From assembly GCA_003184365.1 (NCBI GenBank), contig NKYR01000051.1, positions 1-64,000 of the forward strand: a DNA stretch of 64,000 nucleotides, given 5' to 3'. This DNA is from Evernia prunastri (lineage: Eukaryota; Ascomycota; Lecanoromycetes; Lecanorales; Parmeliaceae). Each line of letters begins with the position of its first letter. The stretch's first letter is position 1. The notes beneath the pieces are model-generated. The model did not search any database. It was not told the DNA's origin and saw only the letters and a list, made by a program, of their open reading frames with translations. Positions 9,205-22,029 of this stretch are shown in pieces. The translations under genes were made by a program, and so were the position numbers.

Positions 9205-11087
9205 TCAGGGAGAACTCCTTTTGAGTTGACTGGAAGATCGGAGGACGATCCTTCCGGCACATTGATCGAGATAGATAGGAACGAGAAGCTACGTCCTCAA
9301 TCTCGTCCACATGTAACCCCTATGTGTTTAGTCTCGTATCTTTGCTCATAATACTCTTCTGAATGGCATGGGATCAAACTATCAAGAGGCTTCGTTCTTC
9401 CCCAAAGATTTCCAAGCATTTGACTGTCGATAGATAGAATCCACGCCCCAGGTCCTAAAAATGGCAATGATCATCGCCAGTCAGCATCTTCATGCCTTTG
9501 CCGTCAACCTGCTCGTCAAGGGATGTTGCCACTAATCAGTGAAAGTGCACAAACCTTCAGTCACAATCCTCAGCGTACATCGACACCAGCTCCTTCGGCC
9601 CCGAAAGATCACACAGAGGTCTTGTCAGAGCTGTAACAAGTGGCAATTATAGCCTCTACGACTCTGCCCAAATCGTACGACACAACAAGTGTCATCGCCG
9701 TTGACGAAATCTAGGCTTTCCCAAACGCCACATCAGACATCGCTCACACAGGTTTGGAGATGGGAAGACTCCAGCAGCGGGGTACCAAAGCCCTGGACTC
9801 GGCTAGAACCGACAGTCTCGCAGCTGCCCATCACGCGAACTTTGGTGTTACCCGGGTCGGTAGAGACTCTAGTTTTCGCAGCTGGTCTGGAGCGTAATGC
9901 GTTTCGAACTCGGCTCATTGTTAGTTGAGAAGATAGTTCAGCTAATCGGATTGGGACAGGCAGGAGTTTTTGGGCTCTCCGAAGACTCAAAGGTAATGAT
10001 CCATCCCACATCAGGTTAGAGGATCGAGGTTCGGCCGGTCTACAGTCCGGTTCTGTTCCGAGCTGGGTGAACTTCAGGCTGAGGGTGCGAGGAGGACCGT
10101 GGCCGGAGGTTAGTAGGTCTGAATCACGCTTGCCCGCTGTAGGCTTCCTTCGCTGACTGCGAAATACGTTGACCGGGAGGGAGCTCGAACATGGCCGTCT
10201 TACACCAGACCAGTACATGGCTCTTCGTTCTGAAATCGTCTCTTTCAAAGCCATGGCGTATTTTTGTCCCGCCCGCCCTTGCCCGTGTCTGGCTGGATAC
10301 CATGACTCCATGTCTATGCCGTGGTCTATGTCGTAGAGGTATGGGATCTTCCCTAGCGCTAGGGCACGACAATATACATATCTAAGTCTGTATTAGGCCT
10401 TGTAGATAGCTGGGCCTGGCGGTGTGACCGCCATTTCATCTGCTATCATCTGGTTCGTGTTTCTGTTGTTACTTGCTGGGTATGGGAACGAGGCGAATGA
10501 TACGAGGTAAAGAATGATGGATATATACTTGGAGGGATTTTCCCCCATGGAAAGGAGACGCACCCGCTCAGTTGGACGGAACAGGAATCGTTCTACCCCA
10601 GTCTTTTTCGAATTTACCAGTCTGACGGGTTCCCCTCTCCCCCCCCTTTCCCCTCCCGGCAACCTAGTCTTCGCCCATCCAGGCTGGTAACGCTGGTAAC
10701 GTGCCAAAGCAGCTTATAGCATATTTCACGCTAGACTCGCTCTCGCTGATCCAACCAGAGCGCTGAACGCGTATGTAAGCGTTGAAAGATCATAAGTACT
10801 AAGATTTTTGTAATTTTTCGCTTAGTATGCTCTTCCCATATCGAAATCAAATGCACATAATCTGTGGATGTTCCAGGAAGAGAACCGAAAAAGCGAATGG
10901 CAAGACATAAAGGATAGAAAGCATAACCAAAGAGGAAAAAGAAGATGAAAACGAATGTCTGTGCCCCACACGCCTAGCACCTGGTTCCCCAAGATCTCCC
11001 CAAAAACCCGCCTGGATTCAACGGCTCACCCATGGCACCCGCTCATGTCATCTGCACCGCAAAATCCCAACTCTCCCTCATTGGCCC
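9205..11087. other. Intergenic region, no supported gene
   Basis: Several short frames exist but none has a plausible start, splice pattern or protein-like composition. A C-rich tract is at about 10630-10660. The final part is the 3' side of the minus-strand sugar transporter. Confidence 0.4.
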
Positions 11088-13615
11088 TCACAGCTCGTTC
11101 AACTCCATCGCCTCGCTAGCCCCATGCCGTCGCCCCGCGCCATCCAAACCCGCGACCGCCAGACTGCCGCCCCTCTTCGCGTTCTCCTCGTCCACCAAGC
11201 TCCGGCCCCGTGCCGCCTGCACGAGCTGCGGGTTCTGTTCCTTCAGGATGGCGAAGTTCCTCTCCGCTTCCCAGTTCCAGATGGAGTCGGAGGCGAAGAC
11301 GAGATTCATTTCCTCCAGGGTCCGCTGGTTCGTCTCCGGGTACAGGGCCCAGACCATGGGGATGGTGATGGCGTTGCAGATGCCGAAGATGTAGAGCGTT
11401 TTCTCGTTGATGGCGCTGAACATGACTGGGCAGAGAAGGCCCTGCGGAGGGGGGAATGATCAGATGCTGGGATAAGAGACATTGTTTCGATTGCCAAATG
11501 GTCTTGACGAGGAAAAAGGGAGTGAAAGACGTACCAGCCAGCCATTGCCAATGCTCCACCCTACAACACCCCACGCGTTACCCTTTGCACGAATTTCCAA
11601 AGGAAAGATCTCGGCCGGGTACAGCCAAGGCACCGTCAACCAAGTCGCGCCGAAAATGGCGGTGAATAGAAAGACGAAGAAGGTAGCTGCGATTCCGGCA
11701 CCTAAATAGAAGTGGATTAGAAAATGCTTTTACTAGGTAAGAAGCGCCGTTGCAGGAAAGGATTGGCGACAAGGCACGGTAGCTTCGGCGCGAGAAGGCG
11801 GGGCCGAGAACAAATGTACGAACCGGTTTTGGTGGAAGATCCAGCTGCAGCGTTTTGTCCGACACGTGAAAGGCCGCCTACGAGGAAAATACAAATTCCC
11901 ATGCCGACGGAGCCCCAATAGAGGGTCCAACGACGACCGATCCGATCGAGTGTGAAGACGCAGACCAGAGTTGAGAGCTATGATGTCTGTCAGTGGGTTT
12001 TCTACGAGCGCGTCGTGGTTAGGAGGTCACGGGCCATGTAGGTAATGTCGTTGAGACCTGTCACCCACAGCTGGATAAGGTTCTCAGAGTCAGCATTGTC
12101 GGATCAATATGGGATTCTGGGCCTTGCAAGATTTCCAAAGAGGGGTCATGTCCGATATATATGAAAGCCCAGAATTCAGATCGAAGATGGCAGCCGATTG
12201 TCTGATTATACGTACCTGATCCGCGGGTGCTATGCCAGCAATGGCGAAGATCCTTGGGCCATAGACAGTAATACCTAAGCAGATTCGGATGTCAGCATGA
12301 CTCATTCAGGGCAAGGATAAAAGCCATCACGCAGGGAAACCAGGCAAGTCACTCTCCAAAAGTGGTACCCAAACCTGAGCGGTAGATCTAATAAAGAGTT
12401 AAACCGTTAAGTACGTACCAGCGATTCCAATCCACTCCTGCATGATTTGGAGCCAGACCACGAGCTGGACCCGGCGGCCGGTGTGAAGCTTCCCCGATCC
12501 AATTCCAAAGAACATATGGAGGTAATTTTGTTGCTTGGCAGTCTTTCGCTCAAGCGCGCAAATGTTGCGGATATCTTGGAACTCTGCCTCGCTCTTCTCA
12601 CCATCGGCGCCATTTTCTCCTCGCAGTCGGCCGAGGATGTAGCGGGCTTCATCCTCACGGCCCACCTTGACCAGCCAGCGAGGAGATTCGGGCATAATAA
12701 AGATGATGCCAAGAAGGAACAGGAGTGGTGCGATTTGGAACGCGATGGGAAAGCGCCAGATGAAGTCTGATGTTCCATCTGCATAACAACGAAAGTCAGC
12801 ACTAATACACCATCTTTCGGACGTGAAAAGAGCTCGGCGGACGAAAAATGGCGTGCAATACGACATTGTTCGAAAATAGGAGAACTAAATCTAAACCATG
12901 CGTACCTCCATAGAATGAGGTACCGCTTATGTCTATTAACGGAAGGCCCCATTAGGAGCACCTAGGGGGAACGCACTATTCAATCCAGTAGGCAACGACC
13001 ACCCCAAAGATATTTAACGTGAATTCAATGGCCACGAATTGGCCTCGGGAGGTATGCTCCGCAGTCTCAGTGGCCCAGACAGGAGTAATAGCGTTCAATA
13101 TGCCAGTCCCAATACCATTGAAAATACGAGCTGCAACCTTTAATTGTCTGCAAATATGGCTCTCAGGGCTACTACGTACCACAGATCATCCAGGTATAGT
13201 CTTGAGCAGAGCATTGGAGGCAGGCACCGACAATCGCCCAAGCGGCGGCGATGGCGATAGTGTTGATGCGCCCGTATCTATCACCAATGTAGCCACCGAG
13301 GAAGGCGCCAAGAAGAGTACCTGGCAAGTAGTACACGGCAACCTAAGTGTGTTAGCATAAGCAAAGGGATTGAGAGAAGGTACCCACAATGCCTCCTTGA
13401 AGCGTAGGTTTGTCGATGATCACAGACTTGGTAGCAGCGTTCCAGTGGCCAAAGTTCATGATGTCGACGTAGCTTCGGGCGGTATTGACTCCACCCATCA
13501 CACCTTGATCATAGCCGAAGAAAAAGATAGATAGTGCGGCAACGCAATTAATGGCGATCAGCAAGGCACGTTTCTCAAAGCGGTGAACCAGGTTGAACTT
13601 CGAAATACCGTCCAT
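11088..13615 (-). CDS. MFS sugar (hexose) transporter, 10 exons
   Basis: Minus-strand exons by hand: 13615-13388, 13342-13180, 13130-12977, 12925-12906, 12778-12419, 12274-12216, 12070-12035, 11977-11824, 11701-11535, 11441-11088, giving 564 aa. Landmarks: FFFGYDQGVMGG in TM1, GDRYGRI loop motif, CARIFNGIGTG, PESPRWLVKVGRE after TM6, DRIGRRW, and PETNQRTLEEM at the C-terminal loop. These are the signatures of the fungal sugar porter family, proton-coupled or facilitative uptake at the plasma membrane. Exon 4 is only 20 nt (YGTSFYG segment). Intron 7 (11978-12034) must use a GC donor to keep frame; all others are GT..AG. The start at 13615 (MDGISKF) was chosen over upstream non-ATG codons. The C-terminal tail after PET is long and charged. 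The sugar specificity is unknown. Confidence 0.85.
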
Positions 13616-15456
13616 GACGGCAGCGATGAGGAAGAGTAAGATAACCCCGGTAAGGTCGATGATCTCAGGAGGGGAAGGGTATGGGTGGGCGTGCTGTTCA
13701 CAGTTCACAAACCACAGACGGAAAGAGAGGACCAAGAGCTTTTGATGTACGGTAAAAGAAAAAGGAAGGGAACAGCCGAGGACTCTTATACGTATTGATG
13801 CCCTTGCACTTCATATAGCATCATCACAGGGGGTCAGACAGCAGGGCGAATGAGGTTTAGAGAATTTTGAATTTGGGGCAGTGCCAGCAAATAACGCATC
13901 TCATCGGCACGATATCGTAAGCTGAACATGAGCGTCTTCAGCGATCACTGCGTGCGCAAGGAGAGTGGTATATGTAAAAGCATGAGGTGGTTTACATGAT
14001 CGTGCGGGGGAACCGGGCTGTGTCTATCTCGTCTTCGCAACCATTTCCACATGGGGACATCACGAGAGCAGAGGGGAGATATAGAAGCGCAGTGCCGTGA
14101 GCTGGCAGACACTGACGTGCACATAAGTTTGGTGGACTTTTAGGATTGAGGTGCACGCAAGAGCATGGAGTAGTAGGCTGAGTAAATGTCGTGAGAGACA
14201 CGTATGTGTCTAGGTAAAGGATAGAGGTGAAGGAATTGTTGACATAGTAGATTCGGTTCGAGCGCTTAATTCGGGCTGCATTGATAATGTTGAAAAGAGG
14301 TAATCCGCTAGAAGGGGGGTTAGAATAACGCTAGAAGGAGTATCGTTTGCGTCGCGTTGCCGATCTGTAGATCCCCCAATCTCACCTCAATCCTTCGAAG
14401 GCCTTGTTTCTCCACTTTATTCATCTTCTCTATCCTATCATACTCTCGTCTCAAGAACATTTTCGGGCTGTGCTGACATGACTGTATCAAGCGGGACAAT
14501 ATAGCTCGCGACAACTGAGTCTTCAATCCTCAGGCCTTTGATCGTTGGTGAGCTTGATGTAGTAGTCATCGGGTCCCAATGTAGCGCTACTCATCCTCCA
14601 AACTCAAGAGGCAATGGCGTGTGGAGAAGTCCAGAAGCATGTCATATACAGAAGGATTTTATATTTCGTCCCAAAGCGAACAAGATCTGCTGGATAGATG
14701 CAGCATAATCTGCTCAGCCTCGCTGCTTACTGCAAGTGGAAAGACGCTGTCTGCAACCTTCAGGTCACCGGTAAACAAAACGGCCGAAGATAGGACTCCA
14801 GACTCTCTTGCCAGTCTTTGATCGGAGCGGTAGACAATGTTGACCGTTCCGCCGTGTCTCAGTCTTTCTTCTCACGAGGTTCTGGCATTTCAAAAGCGTA
14901 CTTGCATGTCGAAGCCTACCATCAAACGATGAGATTTGACCTGGCGAGGGGTGAACGCTTTGTTCTTCGTCTTCGATACCCGGTTCCTTGTTGAGTGTGT
15001 GAGTGGTTGGTGCTCTACTGCGCGAGCAATCGAACCTTGTATGCAACAATATCAAATAAAACGAGAGCCGCACGCTCTGCGCTGCCCAAGAGCTGATCCC
15101 TAGGCCGTACAAAGAAGACAACTCGCCAGACCAGCATCGAGCTGTTCGGAATGATTTTTCCGTCTCTGAATCTGAAATCTCGAGCGTTCGCCTAAAGCCA
15201 ACGTGATCCTCTGGCGACTTATCTCTGAACGGGTCGCTATGAGGATATTGTGAGTGTGCGCTCAAGCATGGAAGCGAAATGAGTATTCCAGAGCCTGAAC
15301 CAAGCACCTACGGGGCGATTCTTAATCTGATCATCTTGTCACTGACCGACCACCTTCCTTGACAGGTTCCATATCTGCTTTCAAGATGGCCTTCAGGTTC
15401 ACAACAACGGCATAAGCAGACAAACACACCTTCGTTTCAAATCTGGATTTGGATTG
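13616..15456. other. Intergenic region, no supported gene
   Basis: Holds the transporter promoter (13616 upward) and no convincing frame. A minus-strand frame at 14765-15307 lacks an ATG and has no recognisable composition. Confidence 0.35.
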
Positions 15457-15804
15457 ATGGCCCTGGTTCTTCTAGCACATGGGTTGGACATTCCGATTAT
15501 CCATTGGCCTTCTCTTGCCTTCACTGACTGGACAACGGTCAGACTGGCTCTAGGGAAGACTCCAAATGAGGGAGCCTCCGTTCGTCTCGGCAGCACGATG
15601 GTGGCTCAACCACACTTCTATCTTCCCACACATACAGTCTTCACCGACTCGCGCCACCGCCCACAAGAGCTCTCAATCGACAAACGCCTATATGGAGAAT
15701 GCGAGTTCTCTGCTCAAGATCATCTGAAAAACCTGTTTGACAGATCAAGCGGCTTCGAGCGCACCAGAGTCACCGTCTTCGATGTCATCCTTGTCGGCCC
15801 TTAA
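15457..15804 (+). CDS. Hypothetical ORF, 115 codons
   Basis: An ATG-started frame of 115 aa with fairly balanced composition (MALVLLAHGLDIPI at the start) and no low-complexity bias. No domain is recognised. It could be an exon of a longer gene or chance; the surrounding 4 kb has no supporting exon. It converges with a minus-strand frame at 15865-16110. Confidence 0.25.
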   Translation: MALVLLAHGLDIPIIHWPSLAFTDWTTVRLALGKTPNEGASVRLGSTMVAQPHFYLPTHTVFTDSRHRPQELSIDKRLYGECEFSAQDHLKNLFDRSSGFERTRVTVFDVILVGP

Positions 15805-18192
15805 CAAACTAAGACTCGGTCGTTTTAACGCGATACACTTGAGGGGACTTCTCATGGACTGAAATCATGGCAAAATACAATGACCAGCCAATGCTCGGGC
15901 CGTTGATGTATCCAAGACGCCCTTGACCCGCACTACATTGCCATCTCCTATCCCCATCTCCTTGGACGTTGATTCTGGTGGGACTGTCAAGAACACGGGA
16001 GCGTTCTGCTGTCCCACTGAAGAATGAATCGCCAATATCTCGGTGGCCAAGGCCCGATCCGTCATGAGCTGTACGTTCTGGACTCCAGCGTAGATCTCCT
16101 TGAGATAAGGCGCTCAATTCGCGTGCCATGGCAGGTGGCATTTATGGATCTTATCGCCAATATCTCTCACTTCTCCCACTTCTGCCACTTCTGCTGCCCT
16201 CCACATCTTTGTTCATCTGTGAAGGAAGGATCCACCCCTCCTCGCCCCAAGGGAGAATGGAAAGAAAGAGAATCGGATTGCTGTGTTGGCCGGCAGACCT
16301 CGTGCGCGTTTGATCTGTTGTTAGCCATAATGAATTGGATTCTTGTGATGGGAAGATCCTTGATCCGTGGTAAAATGTAGAGGATCTTGAGAAGGCGAAC
16401 ACGACTTTGCGGGTCACCCCCGCTTCTGTCTTACTTCACAGACCCTCCCACCAGACGCTACGAGTTTCCTGCCTAGCTCTACGATACCGACCGCAATTCG
16501 TGATATTGCTTGCAGAAGTGGCGTATTTGGGCTTCGTTCGCACCGGAAACATTGTTGTCGATCTGGATGTATATTATGATGCTACAAGGTTCGATTCTAG
16601 AGAATCATTAGTATCAGCATAGAATGATGCGTAACTTCTCTGCGTCCATTCTGACCCTTCAAGCGAAAAAGGCTATGGAATGTCAAGGAAAGAGGTGCTC
16701 TTGAGATCAAGAGTATAAGCCCTAGATAATTAAGATGAACAGCAAATGCAATGTCAAATGTAGACAATTCGTCCCCTGTCTTCATACACCAGAAATTGCC
16801 TGCTGCTTTTTCGAATAATCTCTGGCAGAAGGCTTCAATGAAAAGGCAGAGGGTTCGAGTAACGAGTATATTGTTTGATTGTTCGGCAGAGCAACATCGG
16901 TAAATAGCAAACGTGAGGTAGATGCCCCTAGGTCGACAGGCCCACGCTGCTGTGGAGGTGATGCTTCTATATCTCATGGGGAATTTTCTGGAATGCCGGA
17001 CCGCGACCGGGGTTCTTTTACCGTCATTCGAACTGTGAAAACACCTTTGAGGCCACTTCCTTTTGTGAAGATGGGCAGGCAAGCGTCAGGGCGCTTATCA
17101 GTGCTGCCGACGCCTGGCATGTGTTCATGGGCAGCTCAGCTGTTATTTCAAAGTCAGCGCATTGCTTCGCTATCGACGCTCTAGAGAATGTCATCGAGAA
17201 AGCTCGACAGGTGCGTCCTTGAATAAGAGCTCAGTCCCAACGCGACTTGACTCGGGTCAGTAGTGAGGACCGGAATCGGCAAGGAGTTTTCGAGCACCTG
17301 TCTTTTTGCATCTCGATTTGCGCTCTGGGTTGATGGTAGGTTGCAGCGTGTTGGCTTGGCCAAAAGCCTCGTCTTTGGATTTCTTTTAGAAAAATGCCTT
17401 GAGTCACTGGGACTTGAAGGCCTGGAGACAAATATGCCGCGGATTCCTCTGTCGTGAGGTGAATACACTTCATTCGAACAGGATCAACCTTCGAGCCTGT
17501 TGGAATCTGGCCGTCAAGCTTCCCAGCCACCTCGTATTTCTAGCCTCCTGATTTATTACTGTGCATAATACATGGCTCGGGGAGGTTTTTGGAACAATCA
17601 AGTCATCTTTCCTGAATAATAAGCCCCAACAGCTCAGCAGCCCCATAGGTGCGGCGCGTAAATTTACCCGCGCATTCTAGCGCGAGCGTATTTAAAGTGG
17701 CGATCATCATACTTTACAGTTTATGATTTATTACTGAAGGAAGTCGATCTGAGGGGATTCAAGTGCCGGCACACGTGTCTGACGGCTTGGTATCCTTTTG
17801 ACATTAGTCTTCTATCTCGGACATGCCAAGAACCTGGTCGGTGCTCATGGCCAATCCTATCATGAAGCTAGACATGTCCCTGTCCGGGCCATGTCAGACC
17901 CCGCAACGCTACCCTTAGACCTGTTCGCTTAAAGAGGAAGGTGATCAATTGCGGTCTTGATAGCGAGAAGGATCAGACGAAAAAAAGATAATCGCGCAGA
18001 GAAAGATAGGATCGAGAGGGCTCCTGAGGCGGTCTACCTACAGGAGTGACGATAAGTCGTGCGAATGCCGTTGATCCAAAGCCAGATACCGATATCTGAC
18101 TATCATTCAGATTCCCACTGTAAAAAACATGGAGCACCTACAACATCCCACCCTCTCAGCACCCTTACACCTCCAAGGTCTTCCTTACCACC
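15805..18192. other. Mostly gene-free; one possible minus-strand exon
   Basis: At about 16110-15865 (minus) a frame reading LKEIYAGVQNVQ..MTDRALATEILAIH looks protein-like, but it begins after a stop without an ATG, so it would need an upstream exon that I cannot find. Nothing else is convincing. Bases 18000-18192 are the promoter of the next gene. Confidence 0.3.
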
Positions 18193-19995
18193 ATGTCTAC
18201 TGCTGGGATGCCACCTGAGCAAAAACAAGGAGAGAAGCCGGACCCTTTTACAGGCTTTGACGGCCGGAAAGTATCAGTGGATGTAGGACATGGGACAATC
18301 ACGGTCGAGTCGCTCGAGGATGCAGACGAAGCACTGTTCTTCTTGGAGAACCATCCTAGGTCTTTGGAAATCGCAGAAGCTGGCAGTGCGATTCTTGAGG
18401 ATCCGGCTCAGCTGAAGCGACTGTTGAGGAAGATCGATCTGACAATCGCTCCACTTCTGGCAGCAGTATACTTTCTGCAGTTTCTGGACAAGACGACGTT
18501 ATCCTACACGGCTGTCATGGGGATACGAACGGACACGCATCTGAAGGGGCAGGATTATTCTGATCTGTCTATGCTATTCTACGTCGGTATGCAACTGCCA
18601 GCTTGCCTCTCTGTATCGAGGAAGGCAAATTGGCCAAAAGGAACAATTGCTGACAAACAACGCAGGCTTCCTGGTAGCAGAGTTCCCCACGCAATACCTG
18701 GCGCAGCATATCTCACGGTTGGGATTGTACCTAGGCATAAATATTATGATATGGGGACTTATCCTGGGCTTCCACGCCGCATGTACCACATTCGCGGGGC
18801 TGGCAATTGTTCGGACTCTATTGGGTGTATTCGAGAGCTGGTATGCAATGTCTTGAGGATAACTTGTCACGTTCATAACAGACGCTTACATCGAGAATAG
18901 TGTTGCCCCGATTCTGATATTGATCATTGCAATGTGGTACAAGAAGGAAGAGCAAGGCCGACGCGTGTCTTGGTTCTATGTTTGCAACTCTCTCACTCAA
19001 ATTTTTGGAGGCTTCGTTGCCTATGGAGTCAGCTTTGCCAACACGAGGTTCGCGAACTGGAGAATCTTCTACATCGCCACTGGGGCTATGACTATGGTCA
19101 TTGGACTTCTGGTCGCCATGTTTCTGCCAGATTCACCCGTGAAGGCAAAGAGGTTCACCGATGCCGAGAAAGTTGCTGCGTTGCTGCGGGTCAAAGACAA
19201 TCAGAGGTATGCTGGGACATTACAACCCACAGGATGTAGCTAATGAGTACAAGTGGGACACAAAACGCTCGCATCAAGAGGGACCAGGTCTTCGAGACTT
19301 TCAAAGATCCTCGAGTGTGGCTCGTCTGCCTCGCTACCATGCTTAGCTCCATTCCTAATGGTGGACTTTCCAACTTTTCGAGTATCCTCCTGACCACCTT
19401 TGGCTACACCTCTCAGCAAGCACTTGTCTTGAATACACCCAGCGGCGCAATCGGTGCAATGTGTGTGCTGCTAGTGGGCTACTTATCTGACAAATGGCGA
19501 GACAGATCAGTGGTCATGTTGATTTGCATCCTTCCAACCATATTGGGTGCGGGTCTGATGATTGGTCTTGATCCCGATGGTATCCCTAAGAACAAGCCAG
19601 GCCTTCTTGCCGCATCATTCTTGACGGGAACCTTTGGAGCCGCCTTCATGCTGCTATTGGCTTGGAACGCATCGAATATCGCAGGTCATTCCAAGAAAGT
19701 GACCGCTAACGCCCTGACATTGATAGCCTTCTGCGTGGGGAACATCTTAGGAACACAAACGTTCCAAGCGAAGCAGGCCCCTGGGTATATCTCTGGCAAG
19801 ATCAGCATCATTGCCACCCTATCGGTGCTGTGCTTTGTGGTCGTGGTGATGAGGTTATGGAATGATCGGCTGAACAGAAAGAATCAGAGAGCATTAGGGG
19901 GTATGAGTGAGGATGAGAAGACTGTCTTGAAAGACAAGATGACCTATGCTGACCAGACTGATCGGAACAATGTCTTCTTCGTATATACACACTAG
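18193..19995 (+). CDS. MFS transporter, allantoate permease (DAL5-like) anion:cation symporter family
   Basis: Exons 18193-18586, 18666-18840, 18901-19206 and 19254-19995 give 538 aa. After a hydrophilic N-terminus of about 80 residues comes RKIDLTIAPLLAAVYFLQFLDKTTLSY, the TM1 hallmark of fungal organic-anion/vitamin transporters. Further marks are ISRLGLYLG, SMWYKKEEQ-like IAMWYKKEEQGRR at the central part, and FLTGTFGAAFMLLLAWNASNIAGHSKKV in the C-half. About 12 membrane helices are expected. Introns are 79, 60 and 47 nt. It acts at the plasma membrane in uptake of a small organic anion (allantoate, nicotinate, pantothenate or similar); the substrate is not predictable. No neighbouring catabolic gene points to one. 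Confidence 0.88.
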
Positions 19996-22029
19996 GTACT
20001 TGTTTTCCGAATGATTGTACAAACTTGGAGCCTAGATCTTGACAGCTTCTTCTATTGCCTGATCTAAATGAAGAATTGGCCACTCCGCCCAATTCTTAAG
20101 ACTGGTTCAAGCCCATTGATGTCCACACGCCTTCTGTCTCCTTCCTGTCCATTCGATCTCTGTTTCTACAGAAATACAGGAGATTGTACCAAGAAACCCG
20201 GAGAGTTCTGTCATGAAATTTTAGTCATGAGCATCCTGTAGCCTTGACGCTCGAAAAGATACACGCGGAAGATCTACAGCATATAACAACATTCTTCGGC
20301 CCGGGCTTAGCAACCTGCTTGGCCCTGTGCAGTGTATCAGTAGCTGGAGCATTAGGGCATCAACTGGCTTGCAGTACGGACTCAGACGGCCAATGAGCCA
20401 ATCTAGACTCCTTGGTTTCAAAGCAAACATATTTGTGCGGTTGGTTGATGCTAAGGCTGTAAGAACTCCATGCATTTGAGTTGAATATAATGCGACAGCT
20501 GGACGCGCTGCAAACGACCCGAACGGGCTGGCCTCCAAAGAATCACAACCCACTCGGAATGTCCCCGGCTCTTGACCTAAATGCAGTAAGCTTGCCATTA
20601 GCATGTTGCTCACAGTGATGGAACTGCTAAGATGCGCGAGGAGAAGTACTGGGATCGCATTTGCTGTAGCCACCATGCGATTGTACTTTCGGCGGAGTGC
20701 TTTGGTCCCTGCTTCACGATGCCTATCTCGGTCACTTACTGGTCCTCCGTGAGCTGACTCACATTCCACGAGATATCTGCTTCCTGGAGCAGGTAATGAG
20801 TGCATCTGGTAGCTTCTACTTGTTCACTGTCTCGAAGCCGTCATGCTCTGATGCGCGTAATGACCGGCGTGCGAAGGCACATGCAACTGTATATCTCATC
20901 CTGACAGCGTCTTATCGGTCCCACGAAATATGACCCTTTTTTCCCCATAGCTTCAACTTGCGAGGGCTTCACACATCTCGTAACACTTCTTGTGCCGTGC
21001 CCATATGAGGTCGAGGGGCCACGCCGGGCCGCGCATGGGGACGCGAGAAATTGGAAGGCGTACTGAGGGGCTGAAATCGGAGGGGATGGAAGTCGACGAT
21101 AGAGAGGCTGCACATGCAAGAGCCGGACCGAGATGGTCAGTGAGGTGGAAGCGACTCGATCTTCGCGACTAGAATCTCAATCCTTCTGCCATATTGGCCA
21201 TCCAAGCTGATGACTGGTGTCTTGAAGTGGAGGTTGTAACCACATGTGATGGACCCTTAGATTCGCGCTGAGCTGTACGAGTAGCGTGGAGACAGGACAA
21301 ACACGCACACGCCTCCGATGTTGGATAGCGCAGCACCATACTGTGTGAAAATATGAATTCAAATTGATGAAGGTGTTCGTCGCATCGAGGTTGAGAAGGG
21401 GTTGGCGTGGGCAGTCTTGCGGCCTAGGATTGGCGGTGGTTGATCCAGTCAGCAGTAGCTTACTCGTACCTCACATGGGCGGAATTTGCGATATCTCGGA
21501 TTTGAGTACGAGGGAGACTGAGAACTATGGTCTTAAGGAAGTACGGACGAGGGGAGGTCGGCACAGAAAACGCCAAGACTCATGCGCCAAGGTTTCGGAT
21601 AATGCCCCGCCTGGAGGCTGGAGGGCTGCCTAGATAATGCGCTTAGAGGTCCACCCCGCCCGGCCAATTTTGGGGCTCAAAGCACTTTCTCATGCCTAAG
21701 AACCGCCTCTAGCAAAAGTTCTAGCGCTTTCATATGGGGCTGCGTTCCGAGAGTCGGGTTCGGGCTGCCGATACAGACTTTTCGTGCCGGCCTCCGTATG
21801 TTTCGGTGCGTAGCTGATGGTTTCACCATCATCTCCTAAACTTTAAAGAAGAGGACTGCTGCACATAAAGCATTGTAGGGTTGAAAGTATCAAGCATGGA
21901 AGTACTTGCGAAGTTGTTCTCCGCCTCAATCAGGGTGAGGTTGGAGCTGTCCCACAATTGTACAGCTTCCCAGGTTGACTCAATCTCGCGCAGCTTCGTG
22001 AAAGGCAACAGCCTAAAGAATGGAGCAAA
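19996..22029. other. Intergenic, one weak minus-strand ORF
   Basis: A 151-codon minus-strand frame (20676-20221, ATG at 20676) begins with a hydrophobic stretch (MVATANAIPVLLLAHL) and could be a small secreted or membrane protein. Its composition is not clearly coding. Nothing else is supported. Confidence 0.3.

Noticed and set aside
9733..10311. 192-codon minus-strand frame
   Set aside because: Basic, Ser/Arg-rich composition typical of a chance frame, overlapped by frames on both strands and without splice or promoter support.
16580..16600. B-box-like GGTTCGATTCT suggesting a tRNA gene
   Set aside because: No A box, acceptor stem or anticodon arm could be folded around it.
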